A DNA stretch of 64,000 bases from Paraplanobispora siamensis (GCF_016863175.1 NZ_BOOJ01000072.1:1-64000); one strand, 5' to 3'; counted from the stretch's first letter, positions 43,131 to 51,405 are shown. A program made the numbers and translations. The notes: generated by a model not told the origin, from the sequence alone.

Positions 43131-44219
43131 ATGCGGCCCGCGGATCTGAATCGCCTCACCGTCCAGGAGTCTGCCGACCGTTACGTGGAGCTGGTGCGCG
43201 CCAGGACCTCCACCGGGGCGCTCTCACCCGCCACCGCCGAGCTCTACTCGCGTGACGTGGCCACGTTCGTGGAGCTGGCCGGGGCCGAGCGGGTGCTGGA
43301 CGACCTGACCGGCGAAGACGTCGACGCGATCCTGCTGGCCTTCGCGCGCAAGCCCGACGGGCGGCGCAGGCCCGATTCCGAGGGGCCGCGGCCGGTTCCC
43401 TCCCAGCCGGTGCAGTCGCCCTCCTCCCAGGCGCGCTTCCGCCGTTCGATCTCCGCGCTGTTCAAGCACGCGACGCTGGCCGGCTGGGTGCAGGTGAACC
43501 CGATGACGGCCGCGACCGTCACGGCCCGGGAGCGCGGGGGGCTGCGCCCGGAGCGGCGGGCCCTGACTCGCGAGCAGGCCCAGGGACTGATCGGCGCGGC
43601 ACGCAGTCTGGGCGAGGCCGGCGCCGAGCCGCCCACCGCGCCCGGAGATCGGGGGCGCAGGCGGCGCGACCAGCGCACCGAGCTGCGCGACGGGCTGATC
43701 GTGCTGCTGCTGTCGACGCTGGGCCCCCGGGTCTCCGAGCTGGTCAAGGCCAACGTCGAGGACTTCTACACCAACGACGGGGTGCGCTACTGGCGCATCT
43801 TCGGCAAGGGCGGCAGGACGCGCGACGTGCCGCTGCCCGGCGACGTGGCGCGGGTGCTGGAGGCCTACCTGCTCCACGGGCGGCCCGAGTCCCCGGACAA
43901 GGCGCTGCTGCTGTCGTGGCGGGGCAGGCGGCTGGCCCGCGGTGACGTGCAGGCGGTGATCGACCGGGTGCAGCGGCGGGTCGACCCCGACCGGCGGCGG
44001 TCGGTGACGCCCCACGGGCTGCGGCACACCACGGCCACGCACCTGCTGGCCGACGCGGTCGACATGGACGCGGTACGCCGGGTGCTGGGACACAGCGACC
44101 TGGCGACGCTGGGCCGCTACCGCGACGAGCTGCCCGGAGAGCTGGAGGTGGCGATGCGCACCCACCCGCTGCTGCGCGGCGACCGCGGCGCGGGACCGAG
44201 CGAGGGCGCGGTGGGATGA
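43131..44219 (+). CDS. tyrosine recombinase (XerC/D-like integrase)
   Basis: A 362-residue site-specific recombinase with all catalytic positions visible: Arg200 in GPRVSEL, the beta-hairpin Lys in FGKGGRTRDV, His295 and Arg298 in TPHGLRHTTATHL, His321 in LGHSDLATL and the nucleophile Tyr330 in GRYRDEL. The N-terminal SAM-like core-binding domain spans about residues 8-130 and contains a Pro/Ser/Arg-rich insertion (GRRRPDSEGPRPVPSQPVQS). There is no excisionase, replication gene or tRNA next to it. Within 25 bases after its stop begins an array of 43/44-bp tandem repeats, which are candidates for its binding or recombination sites. Chromosomal XerC/D proteins are usually shorter (about 300 aa), so a domesticated or element-derived recombinase is likely. 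Confidence 0.9.
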   Translation: MRPADLNRLTVQESADRYVELVRARTSTGALSPATAELYSRDVATFVELAGAERVLDDLTGEDVDAILLAFARKPDGRRRPDSEGPRPVPSQPVQSPSSQARFRRSISALFKHATLAGWVQVNPMTAATVTARERGGLRPERRALTREQAQGLIGAARSLGEAGAEPPTAPGDRGRRRRDQRTELRDGLIVLLLSTLGPRVSELVKANVEDFYTNDGVRYWRIFGKGGRTRDVPLPGDVARVLEAYLLHGRPESPDKALLLSWRGRRLARGDVQAVIDRVQRRVDPDRRRSVTPHGLRHTTATHLLADAVDMDAVRRVLGHSDLATLGRYRDELPGELEVAMRTHPLLRGDRGAGPSEGAVG

Positions 44220-44242
44220 TCCCGCCCGGTCCGGGAGTCCGG

Positions 44243-44459
44243 CGGTGATCCAGGCGAGCCGGCCTGGAGGTCGGCCCTTCCGGAAGCGGTGATCCGCGCG
44301 AGCCGGCCTGGAGGCCCGTCTTCCCGAAGCGGTGAGCCTGGTGGAACGGCCTGGAGGTCGGCCCTTCCGGAGGCGGTGAGCCTGGTGGAACGGCCTGAGG
44401 CCTGCCTTCCCGGGGGTGGTGGACCGGGTGAAACAACATGGAGGCCAGCCTCCACGTAG
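44243..44459. repeat. five imperfect 43/44-bp tandem repeats downstream of the recombinase
   Basis: Units at 44243-44286, 44287-44329, 44330-44373, 44374-44416 and 44417-44459. The shared core is CGGTGA, then GGCCTGGAGG, then CTTCCCGG-like. Units 1 and 2 share GCGAGCCGGCCTGGAGG; units 3 and 4 share CGGTGAGCCTGGTGGAACGG. The last and most divergent unit holds a hairpin, TGGAGGC/GCCTCCA (44439-44454). They fill most of the 327-bp gap between the recombinase and the lectin gene. Confidence 0.85.
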
Positions 44460-44546
44460 ACGAGGGCTGGCCTGAATGCGGCTCGCCCGCCTGCTTGCCA
44501 CGATGGCTTTCCACCCGATGTCCATCGGCGTAATGCAGGAGCAGCC

Positions 44547-45152
44547 ATGCGCACCCTTCGGAAAACCACACAGCTCACCGTCGCCGCAGCCGGACTGTTC
44601 GCCGGCGTGTTCCTCACTCCCGGGGCGGTCGCGGCGTCGGCCTCGGCGCCCGAGCCCTTCTACTGGTACCGGATCATCGTCGCGCACAGCAGCCAGTGCC
44701 TGGACGTGGCCCACGTCCGTCTCGAATCCGGGGCCAAGGTGGTCCAGGGACACTGCGGAGGCGTGGGGTCCACCACCAACCAGCATTGGCGGGTCGAGTA
44801 CGTCAACGGCTCCGGCGGTCCCGTCCGCATCGTCGCCAGGCACAGCAGAAAGTGCCTGGACGTGGCCGGCGCCAGTCGTGCCCACGCGGCCGGCGTCATC
44901 CAGGCCACCTGCGGGGGCCCGGCGGCCACCAGCCAGCTGTGGCGCGTCAGATACGTCAAGACCGTGGGGTCCCACCACTGGTACTGGATCGTCAACCAGA
45001 ACAGCGGAAAGTGCCTGGACGTGGCCCACGGCCTCATCAACCACGGGACCAGGGTCGTCCAGGGCACCTGCGGAGGCCCGGGGGCCGGCGCCAACCAGCT
45101 GTGGCGGCGCCAGACGGCCGCCGTCACCTGGCCTCAGTCGGAACGCGGCTGA
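44547..45152 (+). CDS. secreted ricin-B-type (beta-trefoil) lectin
   Basis: A 201-residue exported protein. A Sec signal (MRTLRKTTQLTVAAAGLFAG, cleavage after PGAVAA) is followed by a single R-type beta-trefoil. Three homologous subdomains each have a KCLDVA/QCLDVA block, a GG near VVQGxCGG, and QHW, QLW and QLW as the QxW motifs. No catalytic domain is attached, so it should be a free carbohydrate-binding protein or a small antagonist. GGAG lies 6 bases before the ATG. Downstream is the flagellin-like gene in the same direction after 165 bp. Confidence 0.9.
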   Translation: MRTLRKTTQLTVAAAGLFAGVFLTPGAVAASASAPEPFYWYRIIVAHSSQCLDVAHVRLESGAKVVQGHCGGVGSTTNQHWRVEYVNGSGGPVRIVARHSRKCLDVAGASRAHAAGVIQATCGGPAATSQLWRVRYVKTVGSHHWYWIVNQNSGKCLDVAHGLINHGTRVVQGTCGGPGAGANQLWRRQTAAVTWPQSERG

Positions 45153-45317
45153 GGCGTGCCGTGACGGCCAGACGGAGACCTGAGGACATCCGCCGAGAAG
45201 AAACCAGAAAAAACCCGTGAAGAAACCTCAATACACCCCTCCGCCCTCCGAAAAGAGAGACAGAGGGGCAGGGCGGACCACGGACGGTACCGCACGGCCC
45301 GTCCCGGGAGGAACATC

Positions 45318-46319
45318 ATGGGTCTGCGCATCGATCAGATCACCGGCGTGGCGAACACCCACCGACGCCCGCCCGCCGAGGCCGACCGTCCGCCGGTGTC
45401 GCCGGAGCTCACGCCCGGTGATCCCCGCCCCGGCCGGTCGGTGACCGGGATCATGGAGCCCTCCCCCGGCGACCCCCGCCTCCGCCGGTCGGTGGCCGAG
45501 ATCGCGGAATCATCCTCCGGCAGCCTTCACCTCGGCCGGTCGGTGGCCGAGACCGCGAAGTCCTCCCCCGACGATCCCCGTCCCAGTCGATCGGTGACCG
45601 GGGTCGCGGGGTCCTCCTCCGGCGATGATCGACGTACCCGGGTCGACGAGCTCAGGGCCGTCGTGCGCAGCGCCCAGGACGGCATCTCGGCCATCCAGAC
45701 GGCGGAGGCGGCGCTCACCCAGGCCCACTCCGTCCTGCACCACATGCGCGGCCTGGCCTCCCGGGCCGCGGGCGGCGGGCAGGACGCCCGGGTCCAGCAG
45801 GCGGACGACCAGAGGTTCACGCAGCTCAAAAGGGAGCTAGACCGGATCTCCGCCGTCGTCTCCGGTACCGGTGAGTCGCTGGACGACCTCTCCTCCCCCG
45901 CCCTTCGGACCGGTGACGGCATCGATGCCGCCGGTCGGCGGATCAGCGGCGGGGACGACCTCGGCGCGTTCTCCCTGGGGGTGGGAGCGGCGTCGCTGGT
46001 GGACGGCGCCGATCCCGGGAACCAGGCACTGAACGCCGCCGCCGCACAGGCCGCGGTCACCTCCATCGACACCGCCCTGCAGGCGGTCTCGGACACCCGG
46101 GCGAGGCTCGGCGCCGTCCAGGACCGCTTTCAGCACGCCATCAGCGGCCTGAACGTGGTGATCGAGCAGCTGTCCGCCCCGGAGGCCCACATCCGCGACG
46201 CCGCCATGGCCCGTCAGATGGCCGCCGCCATCCGCGACCGGATCGTCCCCCAGGCCGGCACCGCGCTGCCCGCGCAGGCCAACCAGACACCGCGGTCGGC
46301 GCTGAAGCTCGTGAGCTGA
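45318..46319 (+). CDS. orphan flagellin-like protein with a 17-residue repeat insert
   Basis: A 333-residue protein with flagellin ends. The N terminus MGLRIDQITGVANTHRR matches the flagellin D0 start. The D1 helix is clear in SAQDGISAIQTAEAALTQAH followed by SVLHHMRGLA and LKRELDRIS. The C terminus carries ALQAVSDTRARLGAVQDRF, IRDAAMARQM, and QAGTALPAQANQTPRSALKL. The D0-D1 helix with the usual SSGLRIN and AADDAAG motifs is missing; in its place are four 17-residue repeats (residues 33-100, pattern PGDPRxxRSVxxxxxSS). The variable D2/D3 region is nearly absent. GGAGG precedes the ATG. No other flagellar gene is in the window. The lost helix should prevent normal filament packing, so a changed function or decay are both possible. 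Confidence 0.8.
   Translation: MGLRIDQITGVANTHRRPPAEADRPPVSPELTPGDPRPGRSVTGIMEPSPGDPRLRRSVAEIAESSSGSLHLGRSVAETAKSSPDDPRPSRSVTGVAGSSSGDDRRTRVDELRAVVRSAQDGISAIQTAEAALTQAHSVLHHMRGLASRAAGGGQDARVQQADDQRFTQLKRELDRISAVVSGTGESLDDLSSPALRTGDGIDAAGRRISGGDDLGAFSLGVGAASLVDGADPGNQALNAAAAQAAVTSIDTALQAVSDTRARLGAVQDRFQHAISGLNVVIEQLSAPEAHIRDAAMARQMAAAIRDRIVPQAGTALPAQANQTPRSALKLVS
45414..45617. repeat. four 51-bp coding repeats in the flagellin-like gene
   Basis: Four in-frame 17-codon units (PGDPRPGRSVTGIMEPS-type) occupy the place of the missing D0/D1 helix. The fifth unit begins SGDDRRTRV and merges into the flagellin core. The DNA units share CGGTCGGTG- and ATCCCCG-type blocks. Confidence 0.85.
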
Positions 46320-46417
46320 CCGCCCCTGCCGCTCGGCCGATGGCTCGTCGCTCCCGTGCCGCACCCGATCCCGCCCCGTGAGCGTCCCGCCCCGTGAGGC
46401 GGCCGACCCGGCACCGT

Positions 46418-46436
46418 CGCCCGGCGTGGCCGGGCG
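46418..46436. terminator. 8-bp hairpin between convergent genes
   Basis: CGCCCGGC, loop GTG, GCCGGGCG, between the stops of the flagellin-like and XRE genes. Confidence 0.55.
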
Positions 46437-46444
46437 CGGGGGTC

Positions 46445-46699
46445 TCAGGCGGCGCGATCGGCGGCGCTGATCTCGGCCAGGACGTCCAGCGAGACTCCCA
46501 GCACCTGCGCGAGCGCGGCGATGGTGAAGAAGGCCGGGGTGGGGACCCGTCCCGTCTCGATCTTGCGGAGGGTCTCGGCGGACAGGCCCGCGGCGGCGGC
46601 CACCTCGGCCATGCTTCGGGTCCCGCGCGCCTGGCGCAGGATCGCCCCCAGGCGGTGCCCGCGTTCGCGGTCGACTTCGGTCAGCGGTGGTCTCACCAT
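46445..46699 (-). CDS. XRE-family helix-turn-helix regulator, 84 aa
   Basis: A single-domain Cro/CI-type repressor: LGAILRQARGTRSMAEVAAA, GLSAETLRKIETGRVPTPAF as helices 2-3, then FTIAALAQVLGVSLDVLAEI. It is divergent from a methionine aminopeptidase gene over 65 bp that holds a palindrome. A -10 TAGGAT (46707-46712, minus strand) seven bases before the ATG indicates a leaderless transcript. It probably regulates itself and the aminopeptidase gene. Confidence 0.9.
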   Translation of the reverse strand: MVRPPLTEVDRERGHRLGAILRQARGTRSMAEVAAAAGLSAETLRKIETGRVPTPAFFTIAALAQVLGVSLDVLAEISAADRAA

Positions 46700-46725
46700 G
46701 CGCAGAATCCTAGCAACCGTGATAA

Positions 46726-46745
46726 CAATACCGGTATAACTATTG
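46726..46745. promoter_or_regulatory. operator in the XRE/aminopeptidase divergent promoter
   Basis: CAATA, 10 bases, TATTG, with a perfect inner palindrome ATACCGGTAT (46728-46737). It overlaps a TATAAC -10 (46735-46740) for the aminopeptidase gene and lies upstream of the leaderless XRE promoter. It is the likely binding site of the XRE protein. Confidence 0.6.
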
Positions 46746-46764
46746 CGAGAAAGGAGTCCGCGAC

Positions 46765-47532
46765 ATGGTGGAGATCAAAACCGCAGCCGAGATCGAGGCC
46801 ATGGCCGAGGCCGGGAAGGTCGTGGCCACGGCGCTGACCGCGGTGCGCGCGCAGGCCGCCGTCGGGGTGAGTCTGCTGGAGCTCGACGAGGTCGCCAGGA
46901 CCGTGATCGCCGAGGCCGGTGCCCGCTCGGCGTTCCTGCACTACAAGCCCGGATTCGCGCCCACCCCCTTCCCCGCGGTGATCTGCGCCTCGGTCAACGA
47001 GGTGATCGTCCACGGCATCCCCGGTGACCACCGGTTGCGCGACGGGGACCTGCTCAGCGTCGACTTCGGCGTCTATCTGGACGGATGGGCGGCCGACGCC
47101 GCGGTCAGCTTCGTCGTCGGCGCTCCCCGGCCCGAGGACCTGGCGCTCATCGAGACCACGCAGGCCGCGCTGGAGGCCGGGATCGCCGCCTGCGTGCCGG
47201 GCGGGCGACTGGGCGACGTCGGCCACGCGATCGTCGCCGCCGGGCGGGGCGCCGGGTACGGCATCCCCGAGGACTTCGGCGGCCACGGAATCGGCCGGGC
47301 CATGCACGAGGACCCGCATGTGCCCAACTACGGCCGCCCCGGCCGCGGCATGGTCCTGCGGCCCGGCCTGGTGCTGGCCATCGAGCCGATGTTCACCGCC
47401 GGGGGCGGCGACGAATACGTGATCGCCGCCGACGGCTGGACCATGTCCACCGCCGACGGCAGCCGCGCCGCCCACGTGGAGCACACGGTGGCGATCACCG
47501 AGGACGGCCCGCGCGTGCTCACCTGTCTGTGA
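46765..47532 (+). CDS. map: type I methionine aminopeptidase
   Basis: Removes the initiator methionine from nascent proteins. All five metal ligands are visible: Asp100 (SVDFGVYL), Asp111 (GWAADAAVSF), the His of GGHGIGRAMHEDP, the Glu of AIEPMFTAGGG and the Glu of AHVEHTVAI. At 255 aa it has the short type Ia form without a zinc-finger extension. AAAGGAG precedes the ATG. Unlike the housekeeping map gene, which sits in the secY-adk-map-infA cluster, this one is divergent from an XRE repressor and probably an accessory, regulated paralogue. Its stop codon is the first TGA inside a 9-bp minisatellite. Confidence 0.93.
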   Translation: MVEIKTAAEIEAMAEAGKVVATALTAVRAQAAVGVSLLELDEVARTVIAEAGARSAFLHYKPGFAPTPFPAVICASVNEVIVHGIPGDHRLRDGDLLSVDFGVYLDGWAADAAVSFVVGAPRPEDLALIETTQAALEAGIAACVPGGRLGDVGHAIVAAGRGAGYGIPEDFGGHGIGRAMHEDPHVPNYGRPGRGMVLRPGLVLAIEPMFTAGGGDEYVIAADGWTMSTADGSRAAHVEHTVAITEDGPRVLTCL

Positions 47533-47606
47533 GCTGTGTGAGCTGTGTGAGCTGTGTGAGCTGTGTGAGCTGTGTGAGCTGTGTGAGCTGTGTGAGCTGT
47601 GTGAGC
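47529..47606. repeat. 9-bp minisatellite over the aminopeptidase stop codon
   Basis: Eight exact copies of GTGAGCTGT (47529-47600) plus GTGAGC. The first copy contains the TGA stop of the aminopeptidase gene, and every further copy offers another in-frame TGA. Length change by whole units would not alter the protein. Confidence 0.95.
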
Positions 47607-47723
47607 ACCGGCGCGGCGACTCCCCGGCCCAGGCCGGCCGCTCCCACGCACCGCATCGATGACCGTCCGATCCCTCCTGGACGGCCCCGCGCGTCGCCGG
47701 CGCGGACCCCGCCGCGCACCAGG

Positions 47724-48539
47724 TCATGGGGGTTCCTCCAGGCGGATCATCAGATCGGTGACCAGCCGCTCGGGCGGCGTGGTCGCCGGGTCGGACAGAT
47801 AGACCTCGCGGACGGGACCGCGCACCGGATGCCCGCGCTCGGCGCACCAGGCGAGGAGCGCGTGGTAGGAGAGGGTGATCTGGTCGTACGGCCCGACATG
47901 GGTGACGCGGGCGAAGTCTCCCCCGGGCAGCAGGTCCGCCACGATCCCGGGCGGCGGGTCCGGTGCCGCGGCCGGTGAGCCGGGGACGGCACCGGGCACC
48001 TCCAGGGCGACCGCGACGGGAAGGGGCTCGTCGGGCTCGACGGGGAACAGGCCGATCAGGCGGGCGGGACCGGGGTCGCCGGGGGCATCGGGCAGGGCCG
48101 CCGCCAGACGTGCCACGCAGGCGGACACGGCCCGGCCGACGTCTCCCGTCGAGGCCGCCACGTCCCGCGCCATGACCACCCGGCGGGCGGGTTCGGTGAC
48201 GACGTCGACCGGCGCGGCGGGGATCCCGTCGGCCAGCACCCGCTCCAGCGTCGCGAGGGTACGGCGCCGCCGCGCCAGCTCGGCCTCCAGGTCGTCGCGG
48301 ACCCGGCCCAGCGCCCGGGCGGCGGCCGTACCGGACAGCACCTCGCCGATCACGGCCAGCGGCACGTCCAGGGAGCGCAGCAGCCCGATCGAGAGGGCGT
48401 CGCGCACCTGACCGGCCCGGTAGTAGCGGTATCCGGTGTCCGGGTCGACCCACGCCGGTTCCAGCAGTCCCAGGTCGGCGTAGTTGCGCAACTGCTTGAC
48501 GCTGAGCCGGCACAGCCGCGCGAAGCGGCCGATCGACAT
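47724..48539 (-). CDS. MerR-family regulator with GyrI-like effector domain
   Basis: A 271-residue BmrR-type regulator. The MerR helix-turn-helix is at the N terminus (SIGRFARLCRLSVKQLRNYA, then DLGLLEP and GYRYYRAGQV). A dimerisation helix rich in Arg/Glu (about residues 75-110) and a C-terminal GyrI-like drug-binding domain (VTHVGPYDQITLSYHALLAW, VREVYLSDP) follow. ATG 48539 gives the standard MerR start and has GGGGA upstream; GTG 48578 is an alternative. It is convergent with the aminopeptidase gene and divergent from the lyase gene. Such proteins sense cationic or aromatic drugs; the target gene is not identified. Confidence 0.88.
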   Translation of the reverse strand: MSIGRFARLCRLSVKQLRNYADLGLLEPAWVDPDTGYRYYRAGQVRDALSIGLLRSLDVPLAVIGEVLSGTAAARALGRVRDDLEAELARRRRTLATLERVLADGIPAAPVDVVTEPARRVVMARDVAASTGDVGRAVSACVARLAAALPDAPGDPGPARLIGLFPVEPDEPLPVAVALEVPGAVPGSPAAAPDPPPGIVADLLPGGDFARVTHVGPYDQITLSYHALLAWCAERGHPVRGPVREVYLSDPATTPPERLVTDLMIRLEEPP

Positions 48540-48683
48540 CAGGTCCCCGCCGGGCCCCCGTTCCAGATCCTCGTTCACGCCACCAGCATGGGCCCTCCCC
48601 CGGCGGGAGAGTCCACCCGCGGCAGTTCTCAGCTCCTCGCGTACCGCACCGATATGTGGTCGACGACTCATGGAGGAGGCGGC

Positions 48684-51368
48684 GTGACCGCATTGAGGAA
48701 AGGCCTAAGGACAGGCCGACGATGGCGTTCCCTGCTGGCCGCGTCGGCGGCCGCGGCGCTGCTGGGACCCACCGCCGCGGCCAACGCCGCCGGCACGTTC
48801 GACGTGACGACCTACGGAGCCCGCGCGGGAGACGCGCTCGACGACACCGCGGCGTTCGCCGCGGCCCTGAACGCGGCGGTGAACGCGGGCGGCGGCACGG
48901 TGCGGGTGTCCTCCGGCACCTATCTGGTACGGCCGGACCGGCTCAGCGTCGGCCCCGGGGTGACCCTCTACAGCTCCGGCGGGGTGCTCAAGCCGTTCGA
49001 TCACGGGTTCTCCCTGCTCACGGTGCGCGGCGGCGCCACCGTCAGCGGCCTGACCATCGACGGACAGGACATGGTCGTGCGGGGCATCACGGTGGGCGTG
49101 GGAGCCACCGGCGTCAATCTGACCAGTGTGACGGTCCGCTCCATCGCCCAGCCCCGCGAGCCCTCGGCCACCGGCTACGCGCTGAACGCGCCGCAGTCAC
49201 CGGTGGGCATCCACATCTCCGGCGACGCCGACGGCGTGCTGCTGGACAAGGTCACCGTCGACGGGGTCCGGGCCACGGCCACCGCCAGCCCGAACGTGCA
49301 GTTCACCGGCGCCTTCGAGGGCGCCAACCCGACGGGCGGATGGCGGCGGCACAACGCCAACGACTACTACCTGCAGGAGAGCCCGCGGCCGTCGCCGTGG
49401 GCCTGGCAGGCGGTGACCTCGCCGGTCCGCTCGGGCACCCAGGCGCTCCGCAGCGAGCTGCGCATCACGGACCGGCCGGTGTACGGCGGTTCCCGCTCGG
49501 AGGTGCTGCTGAACCCCGAGAGCCCCCGCGAGGAGCACTGGTACGGCTTCAGCATCCTGCTGCCGAAGGGCGGCGACGAGGACTACGGCCCGGACCGGTC
49601 GGCGGAGGTCGTCGCCCAGTGGCACAGCAGCCCCGACACGTGGGAGCAGCATGAGAGCATCTCCCCGCCGCTGGCGCTGTACACGGTCAACGGCACCTGG
49701 GAGATCCGGCGCCTGTGGGACCACCGCGAGTGGTCCAGCAACTCCAGCATGGCGGCCGCGGGCCAGCGCGAGACGACCTCTCTCGGCTCCTACGAAGCCG
49801 ACAAGGGGCAGTGGACGGACTGGGCCTTCCACGTCCGGTGGGGATGGCTGGCGGAGCACCGGCCGCTGCTGGAGATCTACAAGAACCGGCAGCTGGTGTA
49901 CCGGACGACCGGGCCGAACACCACCAACGACGTCGTCGGCAACTATTTCAAGATGGGCCTGTACAAGTGGGACTGGTCCGACGGCCGGGTCTCCGACACC
50001 ACCCGCAGGGTGATCTACCACGACGAGTACCGCGTGGACGACGCCTCCGGCAGCCTGGACACCGTCTCCCCGCCCATCCCGCCGCTGCCGCCCGGCGCCT
50101 GGCCGTACCCGGTGGCCCGCGGGGTGCTCATCTCCTCGGGGCCCGGCCAGACGGTCCCGCGCAACGTCACGATCCGCTCCTCGACGTTCCGCAACGTCGG
50201 CCCGAAGGACGACGGCGACTGCGTCGTCATCCAGGGCAACGGCGCCGGCGCCGAGCCGGACGCGAACCTGACGATCTTCAGCAACACGTTCTCCGGTTGC
50301 GCCAAGCGGGCGGTGAAGATCCAGGTGAACGGGGTCACGGTGAGCGGCAACCAGATCGACAACCCATTCCTGGGCACCAACCCCTACGTTCTGCGTCCCG
50401 CCGCCGTCGACACCACGGACATGTACGCCGCCATCTCGGTGTACGGGTCCCGGGTGAAGGTCACCGGCAACCGGCTGAGCGGCCTCGGCAGCTCCTACGC
50501 GGCCGTCGACGTCAACACGAACGCCGGTGACCCGCCGCTGGAGGACGTGGCGCTGACCGGCAACACGATCGCCAACGGCGCCTCCTCCAGGCTCGGCCCG
50601 GCCAGCCTCATCCGGGTGCACTCCGCGGTCCGGAGACTGCGGGTGGAGAACAACGGGATGCAGTACGGCTACTGGGGGCTGCGCTGCGACGTACCGCCTT
50701 CGGAGCCCTTCTACACCGGGAACACGGTGTGGAACACGACCACCGCCCATCTGGGCTGCCTGGCGGCGCCGCAGGTCGCTTCGGCGGCGGCGCTCAACCC
50801 CGCCGGAGGCGACCAGCTGACCCTCACGGGGACGGGCTTCGGGACGACCTTGGAGGCGTTCCGAGCGGCCCAGATCAGCGTGACCGCCGGCGCCGGTTTC
50901 ACCCCGGTGACGTGGGTGAACGACACGACCCTGCGGGTGACGGCACCGGCCGGCGCACCCGGCGCGCGTCCGCCGGTCACGCTGTCGCGCGGCGGGGTGC
51001 CCGCTCCGGTGGTGCAGGCACCCGGACGGTACGCGGCGACCGTGACCTCGCTGTCTCCCGCCACCGTGCCGCTCTCCGGCGGTGTCAGCTCGAACGTCGG
51101 AGGCGTCGGGTTCCGCGACTCCACCGGGTGGGTGCTCGAGGGGGCCACGACCGTGCAACTGCCCCGGTTCGCCACGACGGCGGAGCTGTCGCGCGCGCCG
51201 GCCGGCGTCGTGGTGCTCGGCGACACCTCTGCGGTCGTCAAACTGCCCCCGGCACCGGACACCACCGGTGACGGCCTGGCCGACCGCGGCCAGTACACGC
51301 CGGCCTTCACCCCCGCCGGCGGCACGCCGTACCTGGCCCCCGCGAATGTGAGGTTCACCTACTCCTGA
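48684..51368 (+). CDS. secreted beta-helix protein with a nested polysaccharide lyase domain
   Basis: An 894-residue exported protein. After a Sec signal (GRRWRSLLAASAAAALLGPT) residues about 32-215 are the start of a right-handed parallel beta-helix of the pectate-lyase-3 type (FDVTTYGARAGDALDDTAAF). Residues about 225-455 are a separate jelly-roll domain like heparin lyase I/PL20-type enzymes (RSGTQALRSELRITD, EEHWYGFSILLP, VVAQWHSSPD, GQWTDWAFHVRW, VYRTTGPNTTNDVVGNYFKM, then GLYKWDW). The beta-helix then resumes (VPRNVTIRSSTFRNVGPKDD through YAAVDVNTNAGD), and two IPT/TIG-like domains end the protein. So the lyase is inserted within the helix. GTG 48684 follows GGAGGAGGC. The substrate is probably an acidic polysaccharide, not identified. 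Confidence 0.82.
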   Translation: MTALRKGLRTGRRWRSLLAASAAAALLGPTAAANAAGTFDVTTYGARAGDALDDTAAFAAALNAAVNAGGGTVRVSSGTYLVRPDRLSVGPGVTLYSSGGVLKPFDHGFSLLTVRGGATVSGLTIDGQDMVVRGITVGVGATGVNLTSVTVRSIAQPREPSATGYALNAPQSPVGIHISGDADGVLLDKVTVDGVRATATASPNVQFTGAFEGANPTGGWRRHNANDYYLQESPRPSPWAWQAVTSPVRSGTQALRSELRITDRPVYGGSRSEVLLNPESPREEHWYGFSILLPKGGDEDYGPDRSAEVVAQWHSSPDTWEQHESISPPLALYTVNGTWEIRRLWDHREWSSNSSMAAAGQRETTSLGSYEADKGQWTDWAFHVRWGWLAEHRPLLEIYKNRQLVYRTTGPNTTNDVVGNYFKMGLYKWDWSDGRVSDTTRRVIYHDEYRVDDASGSLDTVSPPIPPLPPGAWPYPVARGVLISSGPGQTVPRNVTIRSSTFRNVGPKDDGDCVVIQGNGAGAEPDANLTIFSNTFSGCAKRAVKIQVNGVTVSGNQIDNPFLGTNPYVLRPAAVDTTDMYAAISVYGSRVKVTGNRLSGLGSSYAAVDVNTNAGDPPLEDVALTGNTIANGASSRLGPASLIRVHSAVRRLRVENNGMQYGYWGLRCDVPPSEPFYTGNTVWNTTTAHLGCLAAPQVASAAALNPAGGDQLTLTGTGFGTTLEAFRAAQISVTAGAGFTPVTWVNDTTLRVTAPAGAPGARPPVTLSRGGVPAPVVQAPGRYAATVTSLSPATVPLSGGVSSNVGGVGFRDSTGWVLEGATTVQLPRFATTAELSRAPAGVVVLGDTSAVVKLPPAPDTTGDGLADRGQYTPAFTPAGGTPYLAPANVRFTYS

Positions 51369-51405
51369 CATTCCCGGGGCGCCCGCGGCGGCTCCGCCGG
51401 TCGAC

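Noticed and set aside
44243-44459. Recombinase-linked repeats as a CRISPR array
   Set aside because: Units are directly adjacent without unique spacers, and no cas gene is nearby.
47529-47606. 9-bp array as a CRISPR or attachment site
   Set aside because: The units are contiguous without spacers and have no palindromic form; it is a simple minisatellite.
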